From Henriciella algicola (GTDB lineage: Bacteria > Pseudomonadota > Alphaproteobacteria > Caulobacterales > Hyphomonadaceae): 64,000 nt of DNA. The notes beneath the pieces were generated by a model. The model had not been told where the DNA came from and ran no database searches. It worked only from the letters and a program-made list of their open reading frames with translations. The position numbers and the translations under genes were made by a program. Of this stretch, positions 34,693 to 43,835 are shown one piece after another. Every line of letters begins with the position of its first letter. Within the stretch, counting starts at the first letter, position 1. The stretch spans positions 124,001 to 188,000 of the forward strand of contig NZ_QWGA01000006.1 in assembly GCF_003576245.1 (NCBI RefSeq). Direction: 5' to 3'.

Positions 34693-35649
34693 ATGATGCC
34701 GATCAACTTCCTCCAGACCTCCAATTTCGCGCTCGTCTCTATCCTCACGATTGTGACGCTGTCTGCGCTTGCTGTTCTCGCGGTGAAACTCGCCCGCGGC
34801 CTGAAAGCCAAGAAGAAGATGGCCCAGCGTCTGGAGAGCGATGCTGCGCGCCGGACGCGAACCCAAACGCAGTCCGCAAGCCAGAAACGCGACCAGGTCA
34901 TCGAGAAAATCGGGCGGCGTTTTTCCGACCCGAACTCCGAAGCACTCAGCAAGCTGCGCGCGCGCCTTTTCAAGGCGGGGTATTATTCGAAAGCTGCGCC
35001 TTACCTTTTCATTGGCATCCGTTTCATCGCGCTGATTGTGCCGCAACTCCTTCTGCTCGCGACCTGGCCGCTCTATGGCGACAGGCTACCCGGCAACGGG
35101 CTGATGCTCGCCTCAGGCGGCCTTGCCGTCATCAGCTTCGTCGCGCCCTCCTTCATACTGGATAAAAAACTTTCGCGCCTTCAGGACCAGTACCGCGAAG
35201 GCTTTCCGGATATGATGGACCTGATGGTGGCCTGCGTGGAAGCTGGTCTCAGCCTCGATGGCGCTGTCCAACGTGTGTCCGAAGAATTGGCGCAGCGGTA
35301 TCCGAACCTTGCTGACCATCTGAAGATCATGAACCTCGAGACGCGCGCCGGGCGGGCGCGCACCGAGGCCTGGAAGAATTTCGCAGACCGCTTGGGCCTC
35401 GATGAGGCGCGGGCGCTCGCGACCATGCTGCGCCAGTCTGAAGAACTCGGCACCAGTGTGGGTGAGACGCTGCGCGTCTTTGCGACCGACATGCGCGAGA
35501 AGCGGATGCTCTATGCAGAGGAAAAGGCGCTGGCGCTTCCGGCCAAGCTGGTCGTGCCGCTGATCCTGTTCGTGTTTCCGTCGCTGCTTACCGTGCTCAT
35601 GCTGCCTGCCGTGGTGCGCATGATGGACGTGATGGCGGCAACGTCTTAA
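34693..35649 (+). CDS. tadC: Tad pilus inner-membrane platform protein TadC
   Basis: 318 residues, paralogous to TadB. N-terminal membrane helix (ALVSILTIVTLSALAVLAVKLARGL), a membrane pair at about 100-150, and the F-domain signature FPDMMDLMVACVEAGLSLDGAVQRVSEEL (about 175). It ends with two membrane segments (VPLILFVFPSLLTVLMLPAVV). It is the last gene of the plus-strand tad operon. tadD and the pseudopilin genes that often follow are not present. A further methionine (34696) is an alternative start. Confidence 0.94.
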   Translation: MMPINFLQTSNFALVSILTIVTLSALAVLAVKLARGLKAKKKMAQRLESDAARRTRTQTQSASQKRDQVIEKIGRRFSDPNSEALSKLRARLFKAGYYSKAAPYLFIGIRFIALIVPQLLLLATWPLYGDRLPGNGLMLASGGLAVISFVAPSFILDKKLSRLQDQYREGFPDMMDLMVACVEAGLSLDGAVQRVSEELAQRYPNLADHLKIMNLETRAGRARTEAWKNFADRLGLDEARALATMLRQSEELGTSVGETLRVFATDMREKRMLYAEEKALALPAKLVVPLILFVFPSLLTVLMLPAVVRMMDVMAATS

Positions 35650-36044
35650 GGCCGCGCCGCTTAGGCTGGACGCTCCGCCCTAGCGATCGATACCCAATAA
35701 TTCCGTTCACTGAGCTACTGGTGTTGCTCCCCTGTCCGCGAAGCACGAGCCGTGACCTGCACCGCCGACGCAATCGGCGCGCGTCCGCCTCCGGCCTTTC
35801 TCAAATCCGCACAGGCAAGAGCGCGGACGTGAGGATGAAATCACCTTCACTAATTTAGCGCGCACGCTACTCCACTGCACGGCCTGCGCTGACCGGCAGC
35901 GACCAAGAGCACGCTGCCAATTCAGGGAACGGGTGATGAGCGCCGCGCTCATGCGGAAAATCCAGCTTGCCGCGCCCCTCAAGGAGACTCGAAAGCTGGA
36001 TCTATCTAGAGATGGATTGTGAAGTACGGAAAATCGCCGCCGGA
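35650..36044. other. Intergenic region between convergent tadC and cpaB
   Basis: About 395 nt. The small open frames here have no protein-like character. The one structure visible is a 9-bp inverted repeat ATCCAGCTT / AAGCTGGAT (35960-35968 and 35993-36001) with a 24-nt loop, near the 3' end of cpaB, possibly a weak terminator. The rest may be a remnant of lost tad genes, but no recognisable reading frame remains. Confidence 0.45.
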
Positions 36045-36926
36045 TTACTGGCTGGACGGGACCCGGACCATGGATTCCTGATCGCCCATGATGATGGCGA
36101 CCTGCGTGCCAGACGGCGGACGCGGGGCAGCTGGCTGCGGCGCTGCTGCGACCTGGCGCGGCGCGGGCGCCGGGGAGCGCAGGCGCACGGCTTCTGCCAT
36201 CTCATAAGCATCGTCCGCACTGCCGCGAAGCGCCAGCGACAGCGTACCGGACTTGCCTGCGACTGAGAGCGTCTGGGCCTGTTCAAGCGTAACGGCGAGC
36301 GTCGCCGTGCGGAATGGTGACGGGTCATTTCCAGCGACATCGTCATTGAGGTCCAGCGCCATGACTTCAACATTCTGCAGCAGCACTTCGGCGCTCGCCC
36401 CGCCAGCGCGGACCGGTTGGTCGTCAACGAGGGCTGCGCCGTCATTGGCCATGAAGATAATATCCACCATGTCGCCCGGAAGGACGAAGCCTGCGACACC
36501 GGCAACGTCATTCATTTGGATCGTATAGGCGCGCATGCCGGGGCGGATCTTCGATGAGAGCGAGGCGCGCATGCCCACCGCAAGCAGCATTTTCTCTGAC
36601 AGGATTTCGCCGCTGCCGATCTCGATCAGGGTCGGGCGCTCAAGGCCTGTCTCTTGAAGGTCGCCGCGCGTTTCGAAAGCGCCGCGCGGGACATCGGTGA
36701 CAGGTATTGCTTCTGTCTCAAACCAGGCCGGGTCGAGCGTGACGCCGCGCGGGATGTCGCGCACGGCGACCAGCACATCGCGGGTCTCGATGACCACTGG
36801 CTGCACTTCGGTCATTTCAGCCGGTGCGGGGTCCTTGTCGCCGCCGAGCCAGAGGCGCGCACCAAGCACGGCTGCGCCGCCAAACACAAGTGACAGGACG
36901 AGCGAGACGATTGGAGACATTTTCAC
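36045..36926 (-). CDS. cpaB: Flp pilus assembly protein CpaB (RcpC), in displaced orientation
   Basis: 293 residues from a GTG at 36926, chosen because GGGAGG lies 8 nt upstream; an ATG two codons later is an alternative. N-terminal membrane anchor (VSLVLSLVFGGAAVLGARLWL). The SAF-like domain spans about 48-110 (VLVAVRDIPRGVTLDPAWFE), followed by the RcpC/CpaB domain (IRPGMRAYTIQMNDVAGVAGFVLPGDMVDIIF). It ends with a Pro/Ala-rich stretch. CpaB helps pilus secretin assembly in the periplasm. It normally sits immediately upstream of cpaC on the same strand; here it faces the rest of the operon from the other side. Confidence 0.92.
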   Translation of the reverse strand: MKMSPIVSLVLSLVFGGAAVLGARLWLGGDKDPAPAEMTEVQPVVIETRDVLVAVRDIPRGVTLDPAWFETEAIPVTDVPRGAFETRGDLQETGLERPTLIEIGSGEILSEKMLLAVGMRASLSSKIRPGMRAYTIQMNDVAGVAGFVLPGDMVDIIFMANDGAALVDDQPVRAGGASAEVLLQNVEVMALDLNDDVAGNDPSPFRTATLAVTLEQAQTLSVAGKSGTLSLALRGSADDAYEMAEAVRLRSPAPAPRQVAAAPQPAAPRPPSGTQVAIIMGDQESMVRVPSSQ

Positions 36927-37020
36927 GAGGCGAACCTCCCAGACAGCTATTCACCGCCGAAAATAGCGTGCCGGGGCTTAAACCTTCCGCAAATGCAAAC
37001 GCGCCATTTCACGGGTCGGC

Positions 37021-37926
37021 TTAACCATGAATTCCGGCGGGCGCCTCTTCTTCGAGTGGCACCACATCGACGGCCTGCGAGCCAGCCTGCCCAGAGGCCG
37101 ACTTCAGCACGCCTTTCACGGGAGATACGTCCGAATAGTCGCGGCCATAGGCGATCACGATATGGTTGGTTGCAACCTCGCAGGCATTGGTGGGGTCGTA
37201 CTCAATCCAGCCGAGCTCTGGCCCGCACCAGGCCCGCACCCAAGCATGCATGGCATCCGCCCCTTCGAGGCGCGGCTTTCCGGGCGGCGGCTCAGTACGG
37301 AGGCAACCGCTGACATAGCCTGCAGGAATGCCGATGCTGCGCAGGGCCGCGATCATGATGTGGCTGAAGTCCTGGCAGACACCCTTGCGCGCGGCGAAAG
37401 CGTCTTCGTGACGCGTATCGACAGAGGTCGCAGACGGATCGAAGGTCATCTCTTCATGCAAACGCTCGCCCAGCCTGTGCACGACATGGCGGGTGGAGGC
37501 ATCGAGCGGGACAAGGTCGCGGACATAGTCCTGCAGGACGAGATTCGGCCGAACGCGCGGCGTGGTGCCAAGGAAGTGAAGCGGAGAGTCTGCGGCGAGG
37601 CTTTTAATCCCGCCCAGAATATCCGGCATCGTTTCCAGGTTCGCAGATACTGCCTGCGGGGCTGGCTGTTTGTGGCGTTCGACGCGGGCGGTAAGGCTCG
37701 CCTCAAAGCGCTGATGGGCCTCTGCGAAGACGACCTCGCTCGTCCAGTTGCCGAAGAAGTCGCGGAAGCCGCTACGCTCGGCTGGCTCAGGCGTAACGGT
37801 CAGGGTCTGGCCTGATACTGACTGCACGCCCGGCAGGTCCGGCGGCCAGAGGTGAAGAAGATGGCGGCCGGTTAGCACCATGCCGCCATAGCGGTAGGAA
37901 ATGCTGAGTTTGAGATCATAGAGCAT
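37021..37926 (-). CDS. Transglutaminase-like cysteine peptidase family protein
   Basis: 301 residues. N-terminal beta domain of bacterial transglutaminases (MLYDLKLSISYRYGGMVLTGRHLLHLWP), then a papain-like transglutaminase core. Its catalytic Cys184 is in KGVCQDFSHIM, His in ADAMHAWVRAW and Asp in WIEYDPTNAC. Such proteins are peptidases or amide-forming/cleaving enzymes without a fixed substrate. There is no signal peptide, so it is probably cytosolic. It is the third gene of a tight minus-strand operon (10 nt after the ATP-grasp/alpha-E gene), which suggests it processes or transfers the product made by the other two. Confidence 0.9.
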   Translation of the reverse strand: MLYDLKLSISYRYGGMVLTGRHLLHLWPPDLPGVQSVSGQTLTVTPEPAERSGFRDFFGNWTSEVVFAEAHQRFEASLTARVERHKQPAPQAVSANLETMPDILGGIKSLAADSPLHFLGTTPRVRPNLVLQDYVRDLVPLDASTRHVVHRLGERLHEEMTFDPSATSVDTRHEDAFAARKGVCQDFSHIMIAALRSIGIPAGYVSGCLRTEPPPGKPRLEGADAMHAWVRAWCGPELGWIEYDPTNACEVATNHIVIAYGRDYSDVSPVKGVLKSASGQAGSQAVDVVPLEEEAPAGIHG

Positions 37927-37936
37927 GGGGGCGCCT

Positions 37937-40342
37937 TCAGCTCATGAATATGCGGGTGAGATTGTCGGATATCGCCGCGACCTTGTTGCGGAATCCGACG
38001 AGGTAATCCGGGTCGATATCCTCTGGCGCGAGCGCCTCGAACGTCTCTCGCAGCGCCGTGCAATCGGCCAGCAATTCCTCGCTGCCGGACGATTTCATCA
38101 GGTCTGCCAGCGGGCGCATATGGGTCTCAAGCTCGACCAGGTGGAAGATGAGAGAGCGCGGATTGAGCTCATCGAGGGCTGTGAGTTCGGCAACCGAGGG
38201 CGCGCTCGCCTGAAAGCCGTATCTGCGGCGGTGCGAAATAGAGCTGTCGGCATATTCCAGCGCGAGGTCGAGACTGCCGAGCGGGGCGTCTTCGGCGAGG
38301 AAGTTAGAGAGCGCCGAGGACAGCGCCATGAGGCGTTCGATAGAGCGACCGAGACTGAGGAAGCGCCATTCGGTGAAGCGGTACATATTGTCCTGAAGGA
38401 GGCCTGTGAAAGCGCTGGACTGGCGCAAGAGCACGCCCATCTCGCGCGCTGCGCCATCCCCCGGAGCCACGTTGCGCGACAAGGCATCATCCAGACGGTC
38501 ACTCAGCTGGTTGATGGCGGCCCAGCCATCCGGCGAGAGGCGATCACGGACGCTTTCGGCGGCGCGCAGGGCCGAGCGGATCGTGCCTTCCAGCGCTGGC
38601 GGTATGGAGGATTGCGTATCTAGCCCGATGAAGGATCCATAGCGCGTCAGATGAAGCAGAAGCGGCGCTTGCGGCGAGGTTGCCTCTGCCAGTCGCTCAT
38701 GGCGCGCGCGGTTGAGGCGGGTGAAGCCTTCCGCGCGCTCCATATAGCGGGCGAGCCAGTAAAGGTTTTCAGCAGCCTTGCTGGGTAGAGCCCCCTGCTT
38801 CGCGCGCGGCGCCCTCGCTTGCCCGCTGGCGAGGCGTGTGACCGTATCAACGGGCTTGTCGCTGACGATCCAGACATCGGCGACCGAGCTGCCGGCCTGC
38901 ATGCTCAGGACGTTCGAGTTTGTTTCCGTGCCGATACGCGCGAACCCACCCGGCATGACACACCAGCCGTCAGCTGTCCGGACCATGAAGACGCGCAGGC
39001 TCATCGGGCGCGGCACCAAAGCACCATCGACCCAGGCCGGCGAGGTCGAGAAGGAGACGGTCTCCTGACCGACAAGAAGTTCGCCTTCGGTATCGATCAG
39101 GCGTTTGGCAAAATCGATACCCCGCTTTCGAAGCTGGCTGCCAAGGATGGCGGACTCGTCGGGATCGAACATCTGGCGCGTTGAGAGCGCGGGGGCGATC
39201 AGCATGTTCTCGAGCCGCGAGAGGACATGCTCGCGCTCAGCGGGCTGGCCGCACCACCAAGTTGCGATATTCGGCATTTCGAGCGGCTTGCCTGCGAGCC
39301 TTCTAGAAATGCGCGGCAGGAAAGCCAGCAAGGCGCGAGATTCAAGTATACCTGCGCCAAGCGCGTTTACGACCGAGACATTGCCCCGGCGCACGGCCCC
39401 GACAAGGCCTGCCGTACCGATCTGCGATGCCTCATCAAGCTCCAGCGGATCAGCGTAAAGCGTATCCAGCCGGCGCCAGAGAACGTCGACGGGCTGCAGG
39501 CCTGAAACCGTCCGCACAAAGACTTTGCCCTGCTGGATAGTGAGGTCCTCACCCTCAACCAAAAGCAGGCCGAGATAGCGTGCGATATAGGATTGCTCGA
39601 AATAGGTTTCGCTGAATGGGCCCGGCGTCAGGATCGCGACATGGGCGTCCTGAGAGGTGCGCATATTGAGCAGCGCGGCGCGAAACTCAGAGAAGAAGTT
39701 CGAAAGGCGGTGGACCTTGGCGTCGGCATAGTGCTCCGCGAAGATGCGCGACGTCGCCACACGGGTTTCGAGCGCATAGCCTGCGCCAGACGGCGCCTGC
39801 GTCCTGTCATTGAGGACCCACCAGGTCCCGTCAGGCCCCCGGCTGATCTCGAAGGCGACGAAGTTGAGGTGATGGCCGCCGCGCGGCTTCACGCCGACCA
39901 GCGGGCGGATCCATTCCGAGCTCTGCGCAATCAGCTGGCCCGGTAAGGCCCCATCCGCGACGAGCTGGTTGGGGCCGTAAAGATCAGCCACTACCGCCTC
40001 GAGCAGATCAGCACGTTGCTTCAGTGAGCCAGCTATCTGCTCCCATTCCTTCGCGTCGATCAGAACGGGCATATGGCTGAGCGGCCAAGGACGCTCGGTC
40101 GCCCTATCCTCTGTATACTGACGCAAAAAGACGCCAGAGTTTCGCAGGTATGCGTCGCCACGCGAAAACATCTGCCGCAGCGTTTGCGGGTCGTGCTCTG
40201 ACAGGTGCGAGATGAAGCTCTGCCAGACAGGACGGATGCGGCCCTCACTGTCCAGCAGCTCGTCCGGAACACCGGGCACAGGCTTGTAGTGCGCCAGCAG
40301 ACGGAAGAGTGTTTCTTCTGCTGCCTTCCGGGGCCGTGACAT
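37937..40342 (-). CDS. Circularly permuted ATP-grasp ligase fused to an alpha-E domain
   Basis: 801 residues. About 1-485 form the circularly permuted ATP-grasp (DUF404/DUF407-type): MFSRGDAYLRNSGVFLRQY, VKPRGGHHLNFVAFEISRGPDGTWWVLNDRTQAPSGAGYALE, VNALGAGILESRALLAFLP. From about 505 the alpha-helical alpha-E domain begins with its typical motif KAAENLYWLARYMERAEG and runs to the C-terminus. ATP-grasp ligases of this kind are predicted to form amide bonds using ATP. The alpha-E domain is of unknown activity and often separate; fusion is one of its known arrangements. It is the middle gene of the operon, 3 nt after the DUF2126 gene. Confidence 0.92.
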   Translation of the reverse strand: MSRPRKAAEETLFRLLAHYKPVPGVPDELLDSEGRIRPVWQSFISHLSEHDPQTLRQMFSRGDAYLRNSGVFLRQYTEDRATERPWPLSHMPVLIDAKEWEQIAGSLKQRADLLEAVVADLYGPNQLVADGALPGQLIAQSSEWIRPLVGVKPRGGHHLNFVAFEISRGPDGTWWVLNDRTQAPSGAGYALETRVATSRIFAEHYADAKVHRLSNFFSEFRAALLNMRTSQDAHVAILTPGPFSETYFEQSYIARYLGLLLVEGEDLTIQQGKVFVRTVSGLQPVDVLWRRLDTLYADPLELDEASQIGTAGLVGAVRRGNVSVVNALGAGILESRALLAFLPRISRRLAGKPLEMPNIATWWCGQPAEREHVLSRLENMLIAPALSTRQMFDPDESAILGSQLRKRGIDFAKRLIDTEGELLVGQETVSFSTSPAWVDGALVPRPMSLRVFMVRTADGWCVMPGGFARIGTETNSNVLSMQAGSSVADVWIVSDKPVDTVTRLASGQARAPRAKQGALPSKAAENLYWLARYMERAEGFTRLNRARHERLAEATSPQAPLLLHLTRYGSFIGLDTQSSIPPALEGTIRSALRAAESVRDRLSPDGWAAINQLSDRLDDALSRNVAPGDGAAREMGVLLRQSSAFTGLLQDNMYRFTEWRFLSLGRSIERLMALSSALSNFLAEDAPLGSLDLALEYADSSISHRRRYGFQASAPSVAELTALDELNPRSLIFHLVELETHMRPLADLMKSSGSEELLADCTALRETFEALAPEDIDPDYLVGFRNKVAAISDNLTRIFMS

Positions 40343-40345
40343 GGA

Positions 40346-43300
40346 TTACACGCCCTGCGACCTGCGCAGGTCGAGGGTCAGCGGAAACTCCGGATGCACC
40401 CTTTCGGCCACTGGCATATAGCTCCCCGGCTTGTGCCCCTGCGGCTCAAACCTGGCGAGCCTGCGGGCTTCTGCCTCGTTTGAATTGACGGGGAAAGTCT
40501 CATAGTTGCGACCGCCCGGATGGGCGACATGGTAGACGCAGCCGCCAACCGCATGCCCGCTCCAGGTATCGAAGATGTCGAAGGTGAGCGGCGTGTTCAC
40601 CGGCAAGGTCGGATGAAGCGATTCAGGCGGCGCCCATGCCTTGTAGCGCACGCCTGCGACTTCGCTCGCGCTGCCCGCCGACTGGGTCAGCGGCATGCGC
40701 CGGCCATTACAGGTCACGGCAAACCGGCCGGGCGCACCCGACAGCAGCTTAACCTGAAGGCGTTCCGCCGAACTGTCCGTATACCGAACAGTGCCGCCGA
40801 TCGCCCCCGTTTCGCCGAGGACATGCCACGGCTCGATCGCCTGACGAAGCTCAAGCGTCGTGCCTTCATAAGTGACCTCACCGCAGAACGGGAAGCGGAA
40901 CTCAAACTGGGCTTCATACCATTCTGATTTGAGATCAAAGCCATGCGCCTTGAGGTCGGCGAGCACTTCCATGAAGTCCTGCCAGACAAATTCGGGCAGC
41001 ATGAAACGGTCATGCAGGCGCGTACCCCAGCGCACAGGCGTACCTTCAACCGGGTTCTGCCAGAAGCGCGCAATCAGGGCACGGATCAGCAATTGCTGGG
41101 CAAGGCTCATGCGCGCATTTGGCGGCATCTCGAATGCCCGGAATTCGACGAGACCCAAACGCCCTGTCGGCCCATCCGGCGAGAAGAGCTTGTCTATACA
41201 GATTTCGGTACGGTGCGTATTGCCCGTCACATCGATCAGCGCATTGCGCAGCAGCCGGTCGATCAGCCAGGGCGGTATGTTCCTCTGCCCCGGCGCGGGG
41301 ATTTGCGAGAGCGCAATCTCAAGCTCATAGAGCGTGTCATTGCGCGCCTCATCGATGCGCGGTGCCTGACTGGTCGGGCCAACGAACAGGCCAGAGAAGA
41401 GATAGGAAAGGCTGGGATGCCTCTGCCAGTGCAGGATGAGGCTCTTGAGCAAGTCCGGCCGGCGCAGGAACGGGCTGTCATTCACATTCGCGCCGCCAAC
41501 GACGACGTGGTTGCCGCCGCCCGTGCCGGTATGACGGCCATCGATCATGAACTTGTCTGTGCCAAGACGGGTCTGGCGCGCCTCTTCGTAGATTGCCTCG
41601 GTCGTCGCGACGCACTCTTCCCAATTGTGGGCGGGGTGAATGTTCACCTCGATCACACCCGGATCAGGCGCGACGCGGATGACGTTGAGGCGCTCATCCG
41701 ATGGCGGGGCGTAGCCTTCGATATGGACAGGCTTGCCGACGGCCTTCGCCGCCTTCTCGGCCGTCGCGACCAGCTCAAGATAATCTTCGAGCGCTTCGGT
41801 CGGCGGGATGAAAACACAGAGATGGCCATCGCGCGCCTCGACACTTAGGGCAGTGCGCACGCTTGCGCCCTCCTGCGGTGTCATCTGCTGCTGGCGGACA
41901 TCCTGCCCCTTTGCCGATTCGGTGCGGCTGGACACATTCTGGCGCGCATCGGCGGGCACGTTGCGCTGCTCGACCGCCTCATCAATCGAGTATTCCGGCA
42001 GCGGCCCGCGCGGCTCTGCCGGGTCGGTCACGTGCATGTATGGATAGACGGATGGGGAGAGATGAGGAAGCGACTCCAGTGGCAGCCGATAACCCGCCGC
42101 GCTGTCGCCCGGCACGAGGAAAAGCTTGCCGCGCCGGAATGACCATTTCTCACTGCGCCAGCGCGATGTTGCCGCCTTTGCCTGCCAGCGCTGGACCGGC
42201 AGGACGAAAGCGACCGGCTCTGTCAGGCCGCGCTCAAACACTTTGGCGATACGCTGGCGCTCTTCAGGGTCTTTCAGCTTGGAGTTTTCGGGCGTGACAT
42301 TGTCAGGCAGGCGGCCTTCGCGGAGGATCCACTCTGCCGGGTCTTCATAGGCAGGCTGCACCACTTCATCCGGCAGGCCGAGTTCGGCCGCCATCGCTTC
42401 GGTCATCTTGCGGGCGTCGTCCGCCGTCGCGCCGGTATCTTCGCCTTCATGGGCGATGAGGTCAGCGTCGCGCCAGACCGGCTTGCGGTCGCCGCGCCAG
42501 TAGAGAGAGAAGGTCCAGCGCGGCAGGCTTTCGCCCGGATACCATTTGCCCTGCCCGTAATGCAGCATGCCGCCGGGCGCGAAACGATCGCGCAGCCTGC
42601 GGATCAGCTGGTCAGCAAGCGCGCGCTTGGTCGGGCCGACGGCGGCGGTATTCCACTCTGCGCTTTCAAAGTCATCGATGGAGACGAAGGTCGGCTCACC
42701 GCCCATGGTGAGGCGCACGTCTTCTTCCTTAAGGACGGCATCGACCTTCTTGCCGAGCGCATCAAGGTCCGACCAGCTCTCATCGGAGAAAGGTTTGGTG
42801 ATGCGCGGATGTTCGGCCACGCGGTTGATCTTCATATCGAAGTCAAACGTGGTTTCCGTCTCAGGGTCGCCGCTGAAACCGCCAGAGATTGGCGCGGCGT
42901 TCTGATAGTGCGGCGTCGCCGCCAGCGGAATGTGGCTTTCACCGGTGAGCAGGCCAGAGGTCGGGTCGAGGCCGACCCAGCCGGCGCCCGGTATATAGGC
43001 TTCGACCCAGGCATGCAGATCTGTGAAGTCGTGATCGGTCCCGGCTGGCCCGTCGAGCGCGACAAGGTCAGGCTTCAGCTGGATGAGATAGCCAGAGACG
43101 AAGCGCGCGGCAAAGCCGAGCCGGCGCAGCACCTGCACCAGCAGCCATGAAGAGTCCCGGCAGGAGCCAGAGCCCTTGCGGAGGGTTACTTCCGGTGCCT
43201 GCACGCCGGGCTCGAGCCGGACGATATAGTCGACGACCTTCTCCACCCGCCGGTTCACATCGACGAGGAAGTCGACCGTGTTCATCGGGTCTTCGGGGAT

Positions 43301-43699
43301 GGTGTCGAGGAAGGCTTTCAGCAGCGGCGTCAGCCTGTCAGGCCGCCTGTAGATTTCTAGGTCCGGCGCATATTCCTCGGAATATTCGAACGGCCAGGTT
43401 TCGGCCCGCTCCTCAACGAAGAAATCGAACGGGTTGTAGACTGTCATGTCGGCGACAAGGTCGACTTCGACTTTCAGCTCACGCACCGGCTCCGGGAAGA
43501 CGAACCGCGCCAGCCAGTTGCCGTACGGGTCCTGCTGGTGGTTCACGAAATGCTTGGAAGGCGAGACTTTCAGGCTGTGGGACACGATCCGGGTGCGCGA
43601 CTGCGGCGCTGGCCGCAAGCGGATGATCTGTGGCCCCAGCGTGACCGGCCGGTCATACTTGTAATGGGTGAGGTGATAGATGCTGGCGAGAATAGCCAT
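40346..43699 (-). CDS. Large transglutaminase-DUF2126 protein (amidoligase-like)
   Basis: 1117 residues. N-terminal transglutaminase part: [19 protein letters not shown], catalytic Cys180 in [10 protein letters not shown], His in [11 protein letters not shown], Asp in VGLDPTSG. From about 300 on the DUF2126 region follows, with [31 protein letters not shown] (about 690-705) and a Trp/Phe-rich C-terminal domain. The HTGTGGGNH block resembles the metal/glutamate-handling strand of the glutamine-synthetase/GCS2 fold, and comparative work on amidoligases has placed this family there. If right, one polypeptide couples an amide-forming ligase to a transglutaminase. It is the first gene of the operon. 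Confidence 0.88.
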   Translation of the reverse strand: MAILASIYHLTHYKYDRPVTLGPQIIRLRPAPQSRTRIVSHSLKVSPSKHFVNHQQDPYGNWLARFVFPEPVRELKVEVDLVADMTVYNPFDFFVEERAETWPFEYSEEYAPDLEIYRRPDRLTPLLKAFLDTIPEDPMNTVDFLVDVNRRVEKVVDYIVRLEPGVQAPEVTLRKGSGSCRDSSWLLVQVLRRLGFAARFVSGYLIQLKPDLVALDGPAGTDHDFTDLHAWVEAYIPGAGWVGLDPTSGLLTGESHIPLAATPHYQNAAPISGGFSGDPETETTFDFDMKINRVAEHPRITKPFSDESWSDLDALGKKVDAVLKEEDVRLTMGGEPTFVSIDDFESAEWNTAAVGPTKRALADQLIRRLRDRFAPGGMLHYGQGKWYPGESLPRWTFSLYWRGDRKPVWRDADLIAHEGEDTGATADDARKMTEAMAAELGLPDEVVQPAYEDPAEWILREGRLPDNVTPENSKLKDPEERQRIAKVFERGLTEPVAFVLPVQRWQAKAATSRWRSEKWSFRRGKLFLVPGDSAAGYRLPLESLPHLSPSVYPYMHVTDPAEPRGPLPEYSIDEAVEQRNVPADARQNVSSRTESAKGQDVRQQQMTPQEGASVRTALSVEARDGHLCVFIPPTEALEDYLELVATAEKAAKAVGKPVHIEGYAPPSDERLNVIRVAPDPGVIEVNIHPAHNWEECVATTEAIYEEARQTRLGTDKFMIDGRHTGTGGGNHVVVGGANVNDSPFLRRPDLLKSLILHWQRHPSLSYLFSGLFVGPTSQAPRIDEARNDTLYELEIALSQIPAPGQRNIPPWLIDRLLRNALIDVTGNTHRTEICIDKLFSPDGPTGRLGLVEFRAFEMPPNARMSLAQQLLIRALIARFWQNPVEGTPVRWGTRLHDRFMLPEFVWQDFMEVLADLKAHGFDLKSEWYEAQFEFRFPFCGEVTYEGTTLELRQAIEPWHVLGETGAIGGTVRYTDSSAERLQVKLLSGAPGRFAVTCNGRRMPLTQSAGSASEVAGVRYKAWAPPESLHPTLPVNTPLTFDIFDTWSGHAVGGCVYHVAHPGGRNYETFPVNSNEAEARRLARFEPQGHKPGSYMPVAERVHPEFPLTLDLRRSQGV

Positions 43700-43835
43700 G
43701 AAGAAACTGCCTTACTGTATCGCCCCTCTTCTCTAGACCACATGTTGAGGTTTCGCGAACGGGAAAGCGGAAATGCTGTCCCGCAGGCGATTATTGCCCG
43801 GGCCGTGGGCAGGAAGGCTGCAAAAAATCGATAGC

